From positions 744,001-808,000 of the forward strand of contig CAVQNQ010000004.1 in NCBI GenBank assembly GCA_963714205.1: 64,000 bases of DNA, written 5' to 3'. A model generated the notes under the pieces. That model saw nothing but the letters and a program-made list of their open reading frames with translations, did no database searches and was not told where the DNA came from. The position numbers and the translations under genes were made by a program. Shown one piece after another: positions 1 to 7,064 of this stretch. The stretch comes from CAVQNQ01 sp963714205 (lineage in GTDB: Bacteria; Acidobacteriota; Terriglobia; Bryobacterales; Bryobacteraceae). Numbering within the stretch: position 1 is the stretch's first letter; each line of letters starts with the position of its first letter.

Positions 1-1
1 A

Positions 2-394
2 TCCGCTCCTCCTCCCGTGCCGGGCGCCGGCGGGCCCGTAGCAGTGCCGGCCGCCGGCCGCAAGACGGTCCTCGTGTCGGAGGTGCGGAAGGCCCCCGTA
101 GTCGGCTGGTTCGTGGCCATGAGCGGCGAGCAGAAAGGCGAGGATTTTCGCGTCCGCGACGGGCAGAACACGCTCGGCTCGGCGCCCGACTGCGATATCG
201 TCATCCGCGATGCGACGATCTCCGGCCGCCATGCCAGCATCCGCCACAAGGATGAGAAGTTCATCCTGACCGATCTCGATTCCACCAATGGGACATTCCT
301 GAACGATGGCGCCGAGTCGATCGCCCGCGAGGATCTGAAGGACAATGACAAGGTCCGGGTGGGCGAGGTGGTGCTGAGGTTCAAGTGCCTGTAG
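2..394 (+). CDS. FHA-domain protein (5' end outside window)
   Basis: This is the C-terminal part of a protein ending in a forkhead-associated (FHA) domain, which binds phosphothreonine peptides. The frame is open from base 2. The first in-frame start is GTG17, but the codons before it still read as a Pro/Ala linker, so the true start is probably outside the window. The FHA core covers roughly residues 50-122 counted from base 17, with the typical LGSAPDCDIVI strand, the GRHASI motif (Gly-Arg-His) and the STNGTFLN loop (Ser-Thr-Asn-Gly) that contact phosphothreonine. The PP2C phosphatase starts 6 bases after the stop and the Ser/Thr kinase follows it. Inference: the FHA domain reads phosphorylation written by that kinase. 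Anything N-terminal to the linker cannot be seen. Confidence 0.85.
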   Translation, partial: SAPPPVPGAGGPVAVPAAGRKTVLVSEVRKAPVVGWFVAMSGEQKGEDFRVRDGQNTLGSAPDCDIVIRDATISGRHASIRHKDEKFILTDLDSTNGTFLNDGAESIAREDLKDNDKVRVGEVVLRFKCL

Positions 395-400
395 GCGGGC

Positions 401-1225
401 ATGATCATACGCCCCGGTTTTGAGCTGGCCAACTTGACCGATAGCGGTTGCGTGCGCGACCGCAATGAGGATTATTACTGTTATTACGAGCCCGAAGACG
501 ACGAGGAGTTTCGCGCGCGCGGCCGGTTGATGGTGGTAGCCGATGGCATGGGCGGCCATGAAGGCGGCCAGGTGGCCAGCGGCATAGCCGTCGAAGTGGT
601 GCGCCGGACGTGGTCCATGGGGAACGGCGATCCGTCCGATCTTCTCATCGCGGCGATCTCCAACGCCCAAAATGCGATTCTCGACTACGCCCGCGAGCAT
701 CCCGAACTGGCCGGCATGGGCACCACCTGCACCGCCGCGGCCGTCGTTGGCGACCGCCTGTATTACGGTCACGTGGGCGACAGCCGGCTGTATCTGATCC
801 GCGAGGGCGCAATTCGCCGCCTTACCCGCGACCAGTCGCTGGTCCAGCGCCTGGTGGACCGCGGAGTCATCAGCGAAGAGGAAGCGGCGGACCATCCCGA
901 CCGCAATGTGCTGGTTTCCGCGCTGGGTATGCGCGGCGCCGTGTCCGTTGACGTGCCCGAGACAGGCATCTCCCTCGAAACCGGCGACACCCTGCTGCTG
1001 TGCACGGATGGCTTGCACGGACTGGTCGCCGACGCCGAGCTGCTCGACACGGTTACGCGATGCGAGCCCCGCCAGGCCTGCGTGGAACTGGTACGGCTAG
1101 CCAAGGAGCGCGGCGGCCCGGACAACATCACTTTGCAGATTGCGCGCCTTACCGGCGCGTTACCAGAGGCCTCGCCGGCGGGATTGAAGAAGACGAGGCC
1201 GGAGTATTCAGGGGCCCAGTCATGA
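401..1225 (+). CDS. PP2C-family protein serine/threonine phosphatase (Stp1/PrpC type)
   Basis: A 274-residue, metal-dependent PP2C phosphatase, predicted cytoplasmic, that would remove phosphate from Ser/Thr. Visible motifs are the N-terminal DSGCVRDRNEDYY (RNED), ADGMGGHEGG with the metal-binding Asp at about residue 48, the GDSRLYLIR strand, DGLHGLV and the terminal GGPDNITLQIARL (Asp-Asn). The length is normal for bacterial PP2C phosphatases. Its TGA stop overlaps the ATG of the following kinase (ATGA at 1222-1225), so the two are translationally coupled. Together with the FHA gene 6 bases upstream this forms a classic kinase/phosphatase/FHA reader module. The likely substrates are the kinase itself and its targets. 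Confidence 0.95.
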   Translation: MIIRPGFELANLTDSGCVRDRNEDYYCYYEPEDDEEFRARGRLMVVADGMGGHEGGQVASGIAVEVVRRTWSMGNGDPSDLLIAAISNAQNAILDYAREHPELAGMGTTCTAAAVVGDRLYYGHVGDSRLYLIREGAIRRLTRDQSLVQRLVDRGVISEEEAADHPDRNVLVSALGMRGAVSVDVPETGISLETGDTLLLCTDGLHGLVADAELLDTVTRCEPRQACVELVRLAKERGGPDNITLQIARLTGALPEASPAGLKKTRPEYSGAQS

Positions 1226-3069
1226 TTGGAACAACGATCGCAGGCTATCGGATCATCGAGAAACTCGGCGAGGGCGGCATGGGAGTGGTCTACAAGGCCG
1301 TCGACCTGTCGCTTGACCGCGTGGTGGCCATCAAGGCGCTCAACGCGGAATTGGCTAAGAACCCGGAGCTGGAACAGCGTTTTCGCGCCGAAGCCAGGGC
1401 GCAGGCCAGCCTCAACCACGTGAATCTCGCCACGCTCTACGCCTTTCTGGTAGAAGGCGGAACCGCCTGGATGGTGATGGAGTTCATCGAGGGCGAGAGC
1501 TTCGCCGGCATGATTCAGCGGCGCGGCCCCATTCCCAGCGAAGAGGCGTTGCCGCTCTTCCGGCAGGCCTTGCTGGGGCTCGGCTATGCGCACCGCATGG
1601 GAATCGTCCATCGCGACATCAAGCCCGGCAACATCATGCTCAACCGCCACGGCATCGTCAAGGTGATGGATTTCGGCATCGCCAAGGTGCTGGGCGGCCG
1701 CAGCCTGACGCGCACGGGCACGCAGATGGGCACCGCGTGGTACATGGCCCCCGAGCAGGTGATGAACCGGGGGGTGGACATCCGCTCGGATATCTACGCG
1801 CTGGGCATTACGCTCTACGAGATGCTCTCGGGCCGGGTCCCCTTCGACAGCGACAGCGACTACCAGGTGATGACCGATCACGTGAACACGCCGCCTCCGC
1901 CACCCACGCAGTTCTACCCGTACATCCCCAAGGGCGTCGTGAACGCAGTTCTCAAAGCCCTGGCCAAAGATCCTAACGGGCGTTTTCAGACCACCGAGGA
2001 GTTCGGCGCGGCCCTGGAGAATCCGGATTCGTTTACCTGGGTTCCCGCGGCGGTAGCGCCAGGAGTCCCCGTCGCGGAACCGATCAGCCAGCCGATGCCT
2101 GCGGCTCCGCGGCCCGCAGGCGCGCAACCACCGCTGCCCAAACCACGCTTCGCATGGAGCATGCCGCGCCTGGCGCTCGTCGGTCTCGCCGTGGTGGTCC
2201 TGGCGGGCGCGGGAGTGTATCTCAAGATGCACCCTCCGTTCCCTCCGAAGCCGGACATCCGGCACGTAGTGGCTCCGATCTCCCCCAATACCAATGGTTC
2301 CGGCGGCGGCAACCCGAACGACGCCCAGATTGTGATTCCACCCGTGCAACCGGCGCCTCCGGAAACGAACCAGGGGGACCAGAGCGGTGGCGCCGATAAA
2401 GAGAAGCCGGCTGTCCAAAAGCCACCCCACCCGCAGCAGCAGCCAAAGCAGCCGGGGCAGCAGTCACAAGGAGAACAGCAAGGGCAGCAACAGCAGCAGC
2501 AAGGACAACAGCAGCAGCCGAGGCAGGATCAGAAGCAGCCGCAACCTCCGGCGCCGGTCCATTCCGTGCAGGCGATTCCCGCCGGCACCACCATTGCCAT
2601 CCGCACCATGAGCGCGATCGATTCGAGCACCAGCTTCGCCGGCCAGAAGTTCGCCGCCAGCGTGGACACGCCCGTGGTGGTTTTCGGAAACGTGCTGGTC
2701 CCTCGCGGCGCCAACGCGCAGTTGGAAGTAGTGGTGGCCGCCGATTCCGGGCACCTGAGGGGACGCCCCGTGCTGGAGCTGCGCATGGTGGGGCTGGCAG
2801 TGCATGGGCAACTCGTGACCGTGCAGACCGACTCGTTCCTGCGCGAGGGCGCCTCGCGGACCGGGACGAGCGGCGCGGTCATCGGTGGGGCGGCCGCCGT
2901 GGGAGGCGTCATCGGCGGTGTCTTCCACCGCAAGCGGGGCGCGGTCGAGGGCGCGGCTGCCGGGGCGGGCGCCGGCGCGGGAGTTGAAGAAACCGGTCGC
3001 GGCAAATTGCAGATTCCCTCGGAGACGCGCATCGAGTTTCACTTGAGCGCGGCCGTGCCGGTTTCGTGA
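1222..3069 (+). CDS. transmembrane serine/threonine protein kinase with C-terminal glycine-zipper domain
   Basis: A Hanks-type (PknB-like) kinase of 615 residues. I chose ATG1222 because it overlaps the phosphatase stop and because longer starts only read the phosphatase gene in another frame. The kinase domain covers about residues 1-270: the glycine loop GEGGMGVVYKA, the AIKAL lysine, the HRDIKPGN catalytic loop (Asp132) and DFG (Asp150). A Pro/Ala linker precedes one membrane segment at about 317-334. The predicted outside part has a very Gln-rich stretch at about 404-440 and then a beta-rich domain beginning IPAGTTIAIR. It ends with a Gly/Ala-rich stretch (about 550-590) like a glycine-zipper membrane insertion. 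This extracytoplasmic half is not PASTA; it is presumably the sensor, ligand unknown. The downstream transporter gene overlaps by GTGA. Confidence 0.92.
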   Translation: MIGTTIAGYRIIEKLGEGGMGVVYKAVDLSLDRVVAIKALNAELAKNPELEQRFRAEARAQASLNHVNLATLYAFLVEGGTAWMVMEFIEGESFAGMIQRRGPIPSEEALPLFRQALLGLGYAHRMGIVHRDIKPGNIMLNRHGIVKVMDFGIAKVLGGRSLTRTGTQMGTAWYMAPEQVMNRGVDIRSDIYALGITLYEMLSGRVPFDSDSDYQVMTDHVNTPPPPPTQFYPYIPKGVVNAVLKALAKDPNGRFQTTEEFGAALENPDSFTWVPAAVAPGVPVAEPISQPMPAAPRPAGAQPPLPKPRFAWSMPRLALVGLAVVVLAGAGVYLKMHPPFPPKPDIRHVVAPISPNTNGSGGGNPNDAQIVIPPVQPAPPETNQGDQSGGADKEKPAVQKPPHPQQQPKQPGQQSQGEQQGQQQQQQGQQQQPRQDQKQPQPPAPVHSVQAIPAGTTIAIRTMSAIDSSTSFAGQKFAASVDTPVVVFGNVLVPRGANAQLEVVVAADSGHLRGRPVLELRMVGLAVHGQLVTVQTDSFLREGASRTGTSGAVIGGAAAVGGVIGGVFHRKRGAVEGAAAGAGAGAGVEETGRGKLQIPSETRIEFHLSAAVPVS

Positions 3070-4115
3070 CCGCGGCGCGGACTCTCATTCTTTACGGCAG
3101 CGCGCACGCCGGCGTGGATGCAGCCTGCGCGGCGCTCTTCTTCGGGCTGTTCGCCAGCGGGCATTGCGGCGCCGGTATGTTCACAGCCCTGGCAGCGGCT
3201 TACAACCTGCTCGCGTTCGGTTTTCAGCCGCTCGTGGCACTCGCGGTAGACGGCCGGCAATTCTACCGGCAAGCGGCGGCAGCGGGATGCGCGCTGACCG
3301 CGGCGGCCATGCTGGTTCCAGGCTCCCTCGCCATCCCGGCTGTGTGCGTCGCGGGAGTAGGCAATGCGCTGTTCCACGTGGGAGGCGGGAGCGTGGCTCT
3401 TCGCGTGAAACCCGGATTCGCAGCCCCCGCGGGTATTTTCGTCGCGCCGGGGGCAGCCGGTCTATTTCTGGGGAGCATGCTGGGCCGAAACGGATTCTCC
3501 GCCCTCTGGATAGTCGCGCTGGTGTTGGGCCTATTCTCGGCGCTGCTGCTGGCGCACGAAGCGCCCGCGCTCCAGGCTCGCGCCCGGTTGCCACGGCCCC
3601 TGGGACGCGGCCGGCTCATCGTGCTGTTGCTTTTGTCCTCCATCGCGATGCGGTCGCTCGTCAGCGCGGCGTTCAGTTCCTGGACGTCTTCGCCGGCGCT
3701 GATTCCGCTCCTGGTGCTGGCCGCCGCTTTGGGCAAGGGATTCGGCGGCGTGCTGGCGGATGGCTTCGGCTGGATGAGGACGGCGCTCTGCGCTCCCCTG
3801 ATATCGATACCGCTGCTGATGTTCAGTACCGCCTCTTCCATGGAGAAGATCCTGGCGATGTTCCTGGTGGCCACCACCATGCCGGTGGCGCTGGCGGCGG
3901 TTGCGGAGGCCTTTCCTCGAGAACCCGCCTTTGCCTTTGGCCTGACCGCGGCCGCCTTGCTGGCGGGATCTCTGCCCGGCCTCACGCCGGCGCAATCGTT
4001 CCTTGCCATTCGCTCGCCCATGGCGGCGGCAGCGCTGGTGTGCGCGCTGGCGCTCTACTTCGGATTGCGGCTGGCCCGCCTATCTCACGCCGCCCAGCCG
4101 CAATACGCCGAATAG
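3066..4115 (+). CDS. MFS-like multi-pass membrane transporter
   Basis: A very hydrophobic protein of 349 residues with about 10-12 predicted membrane segments, a Gly/Ala-rich fold and short loops, resembling a major facilitator superfamily carrier. No substrate-defining motif is recognisable; a GNALFHVGGG segment near residue 98 is the most distinctive stretch. The GTG start at 3066 overlaps the kinase stop (GTGA), so it is the fourth gene of the FHA-phosphatase-kinase operon and could be regulated by or supply that signalling unit; this is inference from position only. Its last 36 bases overlap, in the opposite direction, the end of the small membrane protein at 4080-4436. Confidence 0.75.
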   Translation: MTAARTLILYGSAHAGVDAACAALFFGLFASGHCGAGMFTALAAAYNLLAFGFQPLVALAVDGRQFYRQAAAAGCALTAAAMLVPGSLAIPAVCVAGVGNALFHVGGGSVALRVKPGFAAPAGIFVAPGAAGLFLGSMLGRNGFSALWIVALVLGLFSALLLAHEAPALQARARLPRPLGRGRLIVLLLLSSIAMRSLVSAAFSSWTSSPALIPLLVLAAALGKGFGGVLADGFGWMRTALCAPLISIPLLMFSTASSMEKILAMFLVATTMPVALAAVAEAFPREPAFAFGLTAAALLAGSLPGLTPAQSFLAIRSPMAAAALVCALALYFGLRLARLSHAAQPQYAE

Positions 4116-4436
4116 CAACTCGCCGCACGCGAAGGACGCCAGATTGGCGCCTACAATAGCCGCCATGTCGCGCCGGTTGCGGCCTTCGGGAAACAGACCG
4201 GCAAACAGCAGGCACTCGAACACCGGCGCAAACGTCTCGGCCACCCATACATACCAGCCGCCCGTCCAGGCAGGCAGCACCAGCACGACGATGGGATAGG
4301 AACAACCGTTCAGCCACAATGCCGCGAACCATTTCCGCCAGAGCGGGTGCGTTGGGGAGAGAGCCAAAAGAAGGATCGGTGCCTCCACCAGGACGGTAAG
4401 AGAATAGCCTACGATCAATTCCAGCCAGACGCTCAC
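4080..4436 (-). CDS. small multi-pass membrane protein, unknown function
   Basis: About 118 residues with roughly four hydrophobic helices (segments around LIVGYSLTVLVEAPILLLAL, YPIVVLVLPAW, FAPVFECLLFAGL and a C-terminal helix). I placed the start at GTG4436, which overlaps the stop of the upstream gene as GTGA; a longer start at 4463 is possible. The coupling with the Pro-rich membrane protein before it suggests the two products work together. I do not recognise the family. The 3' end runs 36 bases into the convergent transporter gene. Confidence 0.6.
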   Translation of the reverse strand: MSVWLELIVGYSLTVLVEAPILLLALSPTHPLWRKWFAALWLNGCSYPIVVLVLPAWTGGWYVWVAETFAPVFECLLFAGLFPEGRNRRDMAAIVGANLASFACGELLFGVLRLGGVR

Positions 4437-4732
4437 GCGTACTTCCGGCGCCGGCGAACCCACCAGATACCGGCGGCTATTACCATCAGGGCAAGGACCA
4501 GACCGATCAGCACGGTAATATCCCTCGGGCCGCGGGCGCCCGGGACGGGGATGTTCGGATGAGGAACGCGCGGGTCAGGGACGAGCGGGGTAGGGTGTCC
4601 CGGAGGGACATGGAGAGGGTAGGGAGGATGCGGCCGGCCCCCACTGCCGGGGAGCATGTCGGCGAGAAGGGGCAGACCCGCCGCAATCGAAAGCAAGCCA
4701 CCAAAGGAAGCGTTACGTAGGGTGCGCCACAT
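4433..4732 (-). CDS. small membrane protein with Pro/His-rich loop, unknown function
   Basis: About 99 residues. There is a hydrophobic N-terminal segment (roughly residues 11-27, possibly a signal peptide), a central region very rich in proline, glycine and histidine (roughly 30-70) and a C-terminal membrane helix (roughly 73-91) followed by a positive RRRRK tail. The topology suggests an anchored protein with an outside Pro-rich loop. The stop is shared with the GTG of the next gene (GTGA), so they form a two-gene operon. The metal-binding look of the loop is only an impression. Confidence 0.5.
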   Translation of the reverse strand: MWRTLRNASFGGLLSIAAGLPLLADMLPGSGGRPHPPYPLHVPPGHPTPLVPDPRVPHPNIPVPGARGPRDITVLIGLVLALMVIAAGIWWVRRRRKYA

Positions 4733-4822
4733 ATCAGGACTATCATATCCGCAAATCGTGAAGGTGGAATGTCAGGCGGAGGGCGTGCAAATCACTACAA
4801 TCCGCGTGAGAATGGAGAGAGC

Positions 4823-5404
4823 ATGGATTCCGATCCGAATGGGGGGCGCAGCCGCGCCCCGGTCGAGGAGCGGCTGAACATTTTCGCTTTGGTCGTCTAC
4901 ATCCCCGATCCCCTCGGCAGGTTCCTGGACGATCTTCGGAAAGAACTGGTGCCTTACTATAACCCGCACGCTCACGTCAGCGTTCTGCCTCCGCGGTCTC
5001 TGGCGGTCAGTTGGGAAGAGGCCTCCGTGCGGGTTCGGTCCATATTGGAGGGTTGGGCTCCCTTCGATATCGAACTGGAAGGCATCCGGATTTTTCCGGT
5101 CACGGATGTGATTTATATCGAGGTTGGCACGGGAGCCGCGGAGCTGCACCGGATGCACACTGCCATGAATACGGATCCCCTGGCTTTCCAGGAACCGTTT
5201 CCGTACTATCCACATGTCACGCTGGCCCAGGAGATCCCCCATCAGCATCTTTCGGAGTTGGGTGAAGTGGCCCGCCGTCGTTGGAACGAGTTCCGCGGCC
5301 GCCGGTCCTTCCGCGTGGAACGGGCCGCATTTGTCCAGAATACGTTGAGCGACAGGTGGATCGACCTGGCCGAATATGCGCTGGGCACGGTGGTCGCGCG
5401 CTAG
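4823..5404 (+). CDS. 2'-5' RNA ligase / cyclic phosphodiesterase-like (2H superfamily) protein
   Basis: About 193 residues from ATG4823, chosen because a GGAGAG ribosome site lies just upstream; an in-frame start at 4769 would add 18 unlikely residues. The protein shows two H-x-[ST]-h motifs typical of 2H phosphoesterases: HAHVSVLPPR (about residues 51-60) and PHVTLAQEI in the second half. Such enzymes act on 2'-5' or cyclic phosphodiester bonds in RNA or nucleotides. The substrate here is not visible. It stands alone between the divergent membrane pair and the LuxR regulator. Confidence 0.82.
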   Translation: MDSDPNGGRSRAPVEERLNIFALVVYIPDPLGRFLDDLRKELVPYYNPHAHVSVLPPRSLAVSWEEASVRVRSILEGWAPFDIELEGIRIFPVTDVIYIEVGTGAAELHRMHTAMNTDPLAFQEPFPYYPHVTLAQEIPHQHLSELGEVARRRWNEFRGRRSFRVERAAFVQNTLSDRWIDLAEYALGTVVAR

Positions 5405-5530
5405 CGGCCGCATCGATTCTTGAGATCTCTGGCTCCTCGGGGAACTACACTATTCAAGCCGCATGCGATACGGCTCATAATGCGGCCGAAGCCCGTGCCG
5501 CGCCTACGTTTGTCATACGAGAGGGATACT

Positions 5531-6154
5531 GTGCATACTATCGCGATCTGTGATACCGAGCCGATCGTCATCGTGGGTCTGCGGCGCCTGCTGGAACCGG
5601 AGGCGGGCCTGCACATCTTGTGCTCCGGAGGTTCCCCGGCCGAGATCCTGGACTTGATCCGCGCGAATCCGCCTCGGGTGGTGATGATCGATAAGGCATT
5701 CGGTGTGCCGGCGGTGCTCGATTTCGTCAGGTCGCTCCGCCGGAATCAGCCGCTCACCGTGCCGGTCGTCTGGGGCGCGACGATGTCGGAGAACGAAGCG
5801 CTGCGATTCCTGCAGGCCGGCGCGGCGGGAGTCGTACGCAAGGATGCCCCGCTCCAGGAGTTGCTTGGCTGTATCCGGACGGCGGCAGCCGGAAACACAT
5901 GGGCGGAGGAGCGCATGCTTTCCGAGCCGGCGCACTCGCCGCTGACCGCCCGCGAGGCGCAAGTCGCGGAATTAGTGGAACAGGGAATGAAGAACCGCGA
6001 TATCGCGGGCACCCTGGGCATCTCCACCGGCACCGTAAAGATACACCTCAAGCACATTTTCGAGAAGACCGGCATCCGCGGACGTTACGGGCTGGCCCTT
6101 TCGGGTCTGAAAGCCAAGGGAGTGCTGCCGGGGTCCGGCGCGGATGCGGCGTAG
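5531..6154 (+). CDS. LuxR/NarL-family response regulator
   Basis: About 207 residues: an N-terminal receiver-like domain (1-120) and a C-terminal LuxR helix-turn-helix (about 140-200, LTAREAQVAELVEQG...NRDIAGTLGISTGTVKIHLKHIF). I prefer the GTG start at 5531, after a GAGGG site; ATG5480 would overlap a CATAAT promoter-like box. The receiver keeps the phosphoacceptor Asp in VVMIDKAFG and the conserved Lys in VVRKDAP, but the usual acidic pair near the start reads CDTEP, so metal binding may be altered. No histidine kinase gene is adjacent; it is an orphan regulator. The expected role is DNA-binding transcription control, target unknown. Confidence 0.88.
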   Translation: MHTIAICDTEPIVIVGLRRLLEPEAGLHILCSGGSPAEILDLIRANPPRVVMIDKAFGVPAVLDFVRSLRRNQPLTVPVVWGATMSENEALRFLQAGAAGVVRKDAPLQELLGCIRTAAAGNTWAEERMLSEPAHSPLTAREAQVAELVEQGMKNRDIAGTLGISTGTVKIHLKHIFEKTGIRGRYGLALSGLKAKGVLPGSGADAA

Positions 6155-6411
6155 CAGCACCTGGATAATAAGGCCGCCGGGATCTTAGCCGTCATGGGAA
6201 TGCCGTGGTGGCGTCCAGATGCCGTGCTTCGAATGCCGCATGACGGTGTTGATCGAGCCATTTCGGTTCGATGTCCTTGCGAATATCGATAACTGTGTTT
6301 TTGTTCTTGATTTTCTTGATAAATCGGCCGAATATATTAGCGCTGGGTCTTTAGAGCCATTAGGAACCCAAAACCCTGTCTGGGCGAAAGGCAGGCCGAA
6401 GGAAAGGAGGC
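6155..6411. other. non-coding, lower-G+C spacer with hairpin before the receptor remnant
   Basis: No convincing gene is seen in this 257-base stretch. It is visibly richer in A/T than its surroundings around 6260-6345. A short hairpin, CCTGTC paired with GGCAGG around a 9-base loop, lies at about 6375-6395, directly before the strong GGAAAGGAGG ribosome site at 6401-6410 of the receptor remnant. The stretch probably holds the old leader and promoter of that gene. Confidence 0.4.
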
Positions 6412-6879
6412 TTGGTGAACCGCCTTGTGCCATCCCTCCTTAGTTCTCTGCTGGCTCTTGCGCACGGCGATCTCCCAACCTTGGTAGGAACGATTGCCAA
6501 CTCTTCAGGCGCCAGTGTTGCCGGCTCACAGGCCATCTGTACCGAAATCGAAGCCGGCATCGTTTCTGAATTCACTACGAAAGGCGCCGGCGAGTTCGTC
6601 CGCCCGGCGCTGAAGCCTTCCCCATACACGGACGAACCGCGTGACGGCCTCAACACGATCGCCTTCATGAATCCGACCGCTCACACGGCCGGACCTTCGG
6701 TGGAAACGACCAGTGAAATGACCGTTGACAGCCCATGGCTACGACACCGGGTACGCACGGGCGGCGGCGTGGTCAACATTCTCAAATCGGGCCATAACGA
6801 ACGGCACGGGCGTCTTCTTGAACTGCTGCCGGACAAAGATCTTGATTTGAACAGTTGGACGAACAACCTGTCGTTGTAA
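6412..6879 (+). pseudogene. decayed, internally deleted Oar-like TonB-dependent receptor remnant
   Basis: An open frame of about 155 codons (TTG6412 or GTG6415, after GGAAAGGAGG) that reads as two pieces of an Oar-type receptor joined together. Residues about 22-67 resemble the N-terminal carboxypeptidase-regulatory repeat (TLVGTIANSSGASVAGS and GEFVRPALKPSPY). Residues about 96-153 resemble the plug region (VETTSE..., GGGVVNILKSGHNERHG, DLDLNSWTNNLSL). The TonB-box/plug start between these pieces and the whole barrel (about 900 residues) are missing. An intact relative follows at 7065-10451. I infer deletion plus drift rather than a functional short protein, although the intact signal-like N terminus and ribosome site mean it might still be translated. 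Confidence 0.65.
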
Positions 6880-7064
6880 TGCGCTTAGCGCTCGGCGTTC
6901 TGCTCAGACGCCGACAGCCACAGTCGGTGGTGCCATTAACCGACCAGCCCAGAGGCACTATCCTGTAACAGCCGTTTCGGCGTGAACCGGCTGCTTCATC
7001 CTCGATGCGCCGCAGGAAAGCGGGAATCAGAGGAGTGAACAGAACCTTTTGAATGGGAGTCTCA

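Noticed and set aside
769..2430. A 553-codon open frame on the minus strand opposite the phosphatase and kinase genes
   Set aside because: High G+C makes long open frames opposite real genes common; its sequence is Arg/His/Gly-rich without any fold or motif, while the plus strand holds two clear families.
2430..2540. CAG/CAA repeat as a possible CRISPR or simple-repeat element
   Set aside because: It is in frame and encodes a Gln-rich linker of the kinase; no spacer-repeat order.
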